From Anaerolineae bacterium (GTDB lineage Bacteria > Chloroflexota > Anaerolineae > B4-G1 > SLSP01): DNA of 10,072 nucleotides. Location: contig JAIOSN010000353.1 in the NCBI GenBank assembly GCA_021107605.1, forward strand, positions 1 through 10,072, in the 5' to 3' direction. A model generated the notes under the pieces. The model searched no databases. It was not told the DNA's origin and worked only from the letters and a program-made list of their open reading frames with translations. Both the position numbers and the translations under genes were made by a program. Positions 6,835-10,072 of the stretch are shown piece by piece; position 1 is the stretch's first letter; every line of letters begins with the position of its first letter.

Positions 6835-6900
6835 CACCACAGATTGCACTGATTTCTAATTTTTTTCGTGTTAATTCGCGCCATTCGCGGTTGCTTGTGG
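6835..6900. repeat. Interspersed palindromic repeat in the cyclase A - kinase fragment spacer
   Basis: The element starts CACCACAGATTGCACTGATT and ends TTGCTTGTGG, with an ATTTTTTTCGTG centre and a TTAATTCGCGCCATTCGCGG right half. It has the look of the widespread CACAGATT...AATTCGCG noncoding repeats and is absent from the 20-base spacer in copy B. Its insertion explains much of the length difference between the two large units. The remaining spacer (6745-6834 and 6901-6930) holds no gene that I can support. Confidence 0.5.
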
Positions 6901-6930
6901 CTTGACCATGCGAAATCCTAAAGAGCCTGG

Positions 6931-8412
6931 TCAATTAAATGTCTCGTTATATAGCATCAAAGTGGAAAGGATCGCAGAATGAACGATATTGTAAGGTAGA
7001 AATAAACTTTTTATAATCCAAAGGGCCGGATATTCTAAAGTTTCTTTATGGTATGCTTGGAATAGATACTCTGCACCTCGGTGTATGATATCTGGTTCAA
7101 CGTGTTTGTAGCGATTGTAATGTAGGAGGGTCATTAACACATAGGCCGTCTCTTCTGCGGTGCCGCGATCGAAGAATCCCCATGAACCATTGTCGCGCTG
7201 AGTATGCTCAAGCCAATCAATAGTGTAATGACAAGCATGAGCGAGGTAAGATTCATCTCCTTTTAATATTGCTATAAAAGCATGAGCCGTTGCATAATAT
7301 GGCGAGGCGTGCCACTTGTCAGTCCAATAGAGATTGTATTTTCGATTCTCAAGTAACATTAAAGTAATTTGTTTACTGAGTTTTCTTCGATTGGGATAGT
7401 CAGGCATCATTTGTAGGGCGTTTAGGGCATGGGTATTTGTGCTTACACTGATATTGCGCTCGTAGCTATAGGTGTGAAACACACCCTTTTCTTTGTCTTC
7501 AAAGTGAGCTAGAATTGAGGGATCAACATTGTAACCCGCTTTAAGCAATATGTAACAACTAACTGAAGTGCAATCGCCATCCGGGACAAAAGTAATATCT
7601 GATCCTACTCCTGTTGGACCGAGCGCGGATTTTAATTCCGCCCAAATTTCCGCTCCGGCAAATTCGGTGATAGAAATATCTGAGAAAGCCAAGTTGTTCA
7701 GAACCCATGTCAGTTCAAAAATACGAAATGGGTATACTGGAATAACAGAGCGCTGATGCTTGCGGGTTGTCTCAAGATAGTTCAGGGCATCTGTATTGGT
7801 ATTGTTAAGTGTTAAGTAATATGCTGTAGCGGCCGGAGAGTTTCCTAGTGAACCAAGTGTATTGAGGGCTTTCTCTAGCTGAGCGGTATCCCCCGAGTGT
7901 CCCATAAATTCTAGCGAGAATACGGTTGAGAGATCAGGTGAGTATAATTTTTCAGGCGGGATTAATTGAAGTTTAGCCGTTTGGATTTCTCCATAGCCGC
8001 AAGTATGATTGGGCATATCCAAGCCAAGTTCAGTAGCTTCACGCAATAGAGTCGGTACAATCAGCTCAAAACCCACCAGCTCAAAAGGATCGCGAGGTAG
8101 CAAGTGTAGATGGTGCCAAACGTAGTGCTCTGCGAGTTTGACGGCTTTTTGGGACTGGGCGCTATGCCCATTTTCGGAGAGGGCGATAGCTGCGATCAAT
8201 GTGCAGATGATGCGGTCGTGGTAATATTCGATCTGCCCGCCCCAACTGCCGTCGGGATGTTGGTTTTCCAGTAGCCAATCAATTTGATCAGGCCAGCGGG
8301 GATCGCCGTCCGGCGTCTTGACCCGCGCCATCCAGCCGATATCGTAGGGGCTGGGTCCCATGCGTTGATCTAAATTCTGAACCAGCTGTTTGGCCTCTGC
8401 GATGTAGTCCAT
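6931..8412 (-). CDS. Class II diterpene cyclase, copy A (Rv3377c-like)
   Basis: A 493-residue paralogue of the cyclase at 4888-6363, expected to act on geranylgeranyl diphosphate. SPYDIGWMARV (21-31), the QW-type repeat QHPDGSWG (51-58), the second repeat QRDNGSWG (405-412) and KWHASPYYATAHA are all kept. The catalytic acid motif is D278-G-D280-C-T282: both acidic residues remain, but Thr after the second Asp is Cys, unlike copy B. Residues 1-150 are about 91% identical to copy B; the remainder is only about 50-60% identical, with a different middle section (about 150-275). It starts seven bases after the synthase stop with AAAGG four bases before the ATG, so it is in the synthase operon. No class I metal motif is visible. 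It may make a different isomer from copy B, or the two may associate; neither is shown by sequence. Confidence 0.87.
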   Translation of the reverse strand: MDYIAEAKQLVQNLDQRMGPSPYDIGWMARVKTPDGDPRWPDQIDWLLENQHPDGSWGGQIEYYHDRIICTLIAAIALSENGHSAQSQKAVKLAEHYVWHHLHLLPRDPFELVGFELIVPTLLREATELGLDMPNHTCGYGEIQTAKLQLIPPEKLYSPDLSTVFSLEFMGHSGDTAQLEKALNTLGSLGNSPAATAYYLTLNNTNTDALNYLETTRKHQRSVIPVYPFRIFELTWVLNNLAFSDISITEFAGAEIWAELKSALGPTGVGSDITFVPDGDCTSVSCYILLKAGYNVDPSILAHFEDKEKGVFHTYSYERNISVSTNTHALNALQMMPDYPNRRKLSKQITLMLLENRKYNLYWTDKWHASPYYATAHAFIAILKGDESYLAHACHYTIDWLEHTQRDNGSWGFFDRGTAEETAYVLMTLLHYNRYKHVEPDIIHRGAEYLFQAYHKETLEYPALWIIKSLFLPYNIVHSAILSTLMLYNETFN

Positions 8413-8419
8413 AGTACCT

Positions 8420-9373
8420 TTAGCGTCTCAGCGTCTCAGCGGCGTGGCTTGTTAACGGCGTGGAAGGGAGGGTAACTTGGGGGAGCGGCTGCCATAATTT
8501 ACCATTATACTGCTGGCGTCCCACGCCGAGAACGTGGTGGCGGTTGGCGGTGTAGAATGTTTGTAGCTCTTGCCATTCGGTCGCCGTAAGCGAGGCGTAA
8601 TCCGCATCGTCAATGCAGCGAGTGTAGAGATGGTCGTAGAGAATGGCTCGCAATGTCTCCGCGTCCAAGTAAGGCGAGGGGCTGACGGTGAAGTAGAGGT
8701 CTTCCGTGCCGGTGGCGATTAGCGGCATGTCAAAGACTGCCGGGCGATCAAATCCGATGAAGAAGTCCACTGGCTTCACATACTCCCCGTAGTAGGCGAT
8801 TACTATCTCCTGTTTGGTGGGGAATTTCCCATTTTCTTGCCGGAAACGCCAACCAATCTCCGCCACGCTCTCGGCAGCGTCGTGCGCGCAGATCCCAAAG
8901 AAGAGCCGGTAGCGTTGGTGCGTGGCCGTGTGTTCTTCCAACTCCGCGATAGCGTCTAACGCGCTCTCGTAGGGAGTACCTGTCAGGTGACGTTGCGTGT
9001 CTCCGTAGACTCTCACGCGCACATCGTAAGCCTCGTAAAAATCCAGAAACTCGCGCTTGTGAGTGAACCCGCACAGCCCGGCTTCTAACATCCGATTATA
9101 CTCAGGGCTACGCTCCAAAATGTCTGGGCCGAAGATTGGCGTTACGAGCGTGTCAACACCGTGGTCAAAAAAGAGCTGGTAAAGCTCAACGTACCGCTTG
9201 CTGATAATTTGCAAATAGGTATCCAGATAATTCTCCGCTAGCGCCTCCGGATGTTCCAGCAGAAACCAGCGGCGTGTGCCGTTGATGGAGAAGACGCAGA
9301 CCTGGGGGCCGGCCGCGCGCACCAGCTGGGCCACCTCGGCTTTGGGCAGGCTCTGAAACGTTTTAATATTCAT
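8420..9373 (-). CDS. Rv3378c-like diterpene synthase (tuberculosinol/kolavelool synthase family)
   Basis: A 317-residue enzyme of the Rv3378c family, which releases diphosphate from a class II product and quenches the cation with water. The family match is recognised over long stretches: FSINGTRRWFLLE (28-40), HGVDTLVTPIFGPD (71-84), HDAAESVAE (164-172), YYGEYVKPVDFFIGF (194-208), FDMPL (214-218), LYFTVSPSPYL (226-236) and ILYDHLYTR (244-252). Rv3378c has about 296 residues; the extra length here is a C-terminal tail. Position 31 is Asn (FSINGTRR), where Rv3378c as I recall it has the functionally important Asp34 (FDGTRR); the two following Arg are kept. The start lies one base after the membrane gene's stop (TAA-T-ATG), with only a weak AAGG, pointing to translational coupling. 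Cyclase A follows after seven bases. Family is secure; activity with Asn31 is open. Confidence 0.88.
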   Translation of the reverse strand: MNIKTFQSLPKAEVAQLVRAAGPQVCVFSINGTRRWFLLEHPEALAENYLDTYLQIISKRYVELYQLFFDHGVDTLVTPIFGPDILERSPEYNRMLEAGLCGFTHKREFLDFYEAYDVRVRVYGDTQRHLTGTPYESALDAIAELEEHTATHQRYRLFFGICAHDAAESVAEIGWRFRQENGKFPTKQEIVIAYYGEYVKPVDFFIGFDRPAVFDMPLIATGTEDLYFTVSPSPYLDAETLRAILYDHLYTRCIDDADYASLTATEWQELQTFYTANRHHVLGVGRQQYNGKLWQPLPQVTLPSTPLTSHAAETLRR

Positions 9374-9374
9374 A

Positions 9375-10072
9375 TTAAATGGCCTTTTTTGTTAGTGCGG
9401 GGGTGGTATTCCACAACCGCTTGAGTAACAATCCGTAAAACGTCAGGATAACAAACATAGTTAAGGGCAAATAGATGCTGGGATCGGTCAAAATATAGAG
9501 ACCGGGTAGAATCACGTCTTGCCCAAATAGGACATATCCTCCAACTTGGAAGAAATCTATCAAGGCGTAAGGCAAGAAGATTACCCAAACTAGTAGCTTG
9601 GCTCTTCTCTGTTCTAAGGTGGCAAGTAAGTACGCAAATACAGCAATGCCCAATGATAGTTCCCAGACAACATCTAACCAGATGAAGGCTCCAGTATAAA
9701 GCGCGAGTGCCATAGCAATTCCCTGTTGGAGAGATTCATTTTTTGTTAGATGTGGAGGATGGTATAGATAACGCAAAACAACTAGTGCCAATGGTGTTAG
9801 CACAATCATTTTGATAGCTGTTGCGATTTGCAATACACGTGGTGTCAGGTCAACAAGGTAAACTAGAATTTGTTTGATCGAATGATTGTAACCCAAAAAA
9901 GGATCTGTTGGGATTCGCCACGGGTAGCTTCCGGCAACGATTCTCAAGAGGAGCCGTGCATAGCTGAGGTGCTGTTCCCAACCGTATGGAAAGCCGACTA
10001 TAAGCATTGTCGTAATGCCTATTAGAATGTATGTAATGATGGACGCTGACAGTAATTTGAGAAAAAATCGCC
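9375..10072 (-). CDS. Multi-pass membrane protein, possibly GT87-like glycosyltransferase (5' partial)
   Basis: The frame stays open to the right edge. Upstream of the internal Met at 10007, the bases encode LLSASIITYILIGITTM, a hydrophobic stretch that continues into the downstream residues as one membrane helix, and no ribosome site precedes that Met. The real start is therefore outside the window. At least 231 residues are visible, with about six membrane segments: the one at the edge, ATAIKMIVLTPLALVVLRYL, two in the QQGIAMALALYTGAF / LSLGIAVFAYLLATL region, AKLLVWVIFLPYALIDFF, and YLPLTMFVILTFYGLLLKRL. The RLLLRIVAGSYPW pattern after the first helix and the run of short helices recall GT87/DUF2029 polyprenyl-phosphate-dependent transferases, but no catalytic Asp is confirmed. 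Coupling to the synthase suggests a role in handling or modifying the diterpenoid. That is inference. Confidence 0.7.
   Translation of the reverse strand, partial: RFFLKLLSASIITYILIGITTMLIVGFPYGWEQHLSYARLLLRIVAGSYPWRIPTDPFLGYNHSIKQILVYLVDLTPRVLQIATAIKMIVLTPLALVVLRYLYHPPHLTKNESLQQGIAMALALYTGAFIWLDVVWELSLGIAVFAYLLATLEQRRAKLLVWVIFLPYALIDFFQVGGYVLFGQDVILPGLYILTDPSIYLPLTMFVILTFYGLLLKRLWNTTPALTKKAI

Larger units (their letters stand above)
6409..8462. repeat. Large repeated unit, copy A (synthase tail - cyclase A - kinase head)
   Basis: This is the partner of 4539-6411. The right end is inside the synthase gene (GTTAACGGCGTG at 8451-8462) and the left end is the kinase break at 6409-6417. It contains cyclase A, a longer spacer with an interspersed repeat, and the frameshifted kinase fragment. 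Confidence 0.8.

Noticed and set aside
8748..9074. A 108-codon frame overlapping the diterpene synthase
   Set aside because: Its Arg-rich translation is an out-of-frame reading of the synthase, whose own frame matches the Rv3378c family throughout.
9370..9588. A 72-codon frame overlapping the membrane gene
   Set aside because: It is out of frame with the continuous hydrophobic membrane protein and has no independent support.
9375..10007. The membrane gene as a complete 210-residue protein starting at 10007
   Set aside because: The frame is open without a stop to the right edge, the preceding codons extend the first membrane helix, and no ribosome site precedes the Met at 10007.

Overview
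The window is a single-strand block: every supported gene reads on the minus strand, so transcription runs from the right end to the left. The genes are closely packed, with two repeat-rich intergenic gaps. Base composition looks intermediate. The kinase has a DPxxxRRGxLLNILLLG-type membrane N-terminus, the gaps hold AGACCTC-N-GAGGTCT palindromes and CACCACGGAGAC / GACGCAGAT repeats, and the terpene genes resemble those described in Herpetosiphon. Together these suggest a Chloroflexota bacterium. That is inference, not proof.

Right part (about 4.9-10.1 kb): a diterpenoid locus. In transcription order it holds a multi-pass membrane protein that runs off the window, an Rv3378c-family diterpene synthase (one base after the membrane gene), a class II diterpene cyclase (copy A), a broken histidine-kinase fragment, and a second class II cyclase (copy B). 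The precedents, recalled from the literature, are the M. tuberculosis pair Rv3377c/Rv3378c (tuberculosinol/isotuberculosinol) and the Herpetosiphon aurantiacus set Haur_2145/2146 (kolavenyl diphosphate to kolavelool). By analogy, geranylgeranyl diphosphate would be cyclised by one or both class II enzymes to a bicyclic diphosphate, and the Rv3378c-like enzyme would then remove the diphosphate. Two diverged cyclases feeding one synthase is the unusual part.

The locus carries a rearrangement that can be read from the sequence. The order is synthase - cyclase A - kinase N-terminus | synthase tail - cyclase B - complete kinase. At 6409-6411 a kinase gene broken near codon 109 is joined through GTG to a copy of the last bases of the synthase gene. 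This is either a tandem duplication of a synthase-tail/cyclase/kinase-head unit, or a deletion between two older complete copies. The cyclases are about 90% identical over their first 150 residues and only about 50-60% identical afterwards, which points to gene conversion or a chimera.

Middle (3.1-4.9 kb): a membrane hybrid-free sensor histidine kinase and a single-domain CheY-like regulator, only 20 bases after cyclase B and probably co-transcribed with it.

Left part (1-3.1 kb): glycerol kinase (glpK) follows the regulator by 18 bases. Then come a repeat-filled gap, uridine phosphorylase (udp), a second repeat-bearing gap, and the first 16 codons of an FAD/NAD-dependent oxidoreductase, probably glycerol-3-phosphate dehydrogenase. 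This part is central glycerol and nucleoside metabolism.
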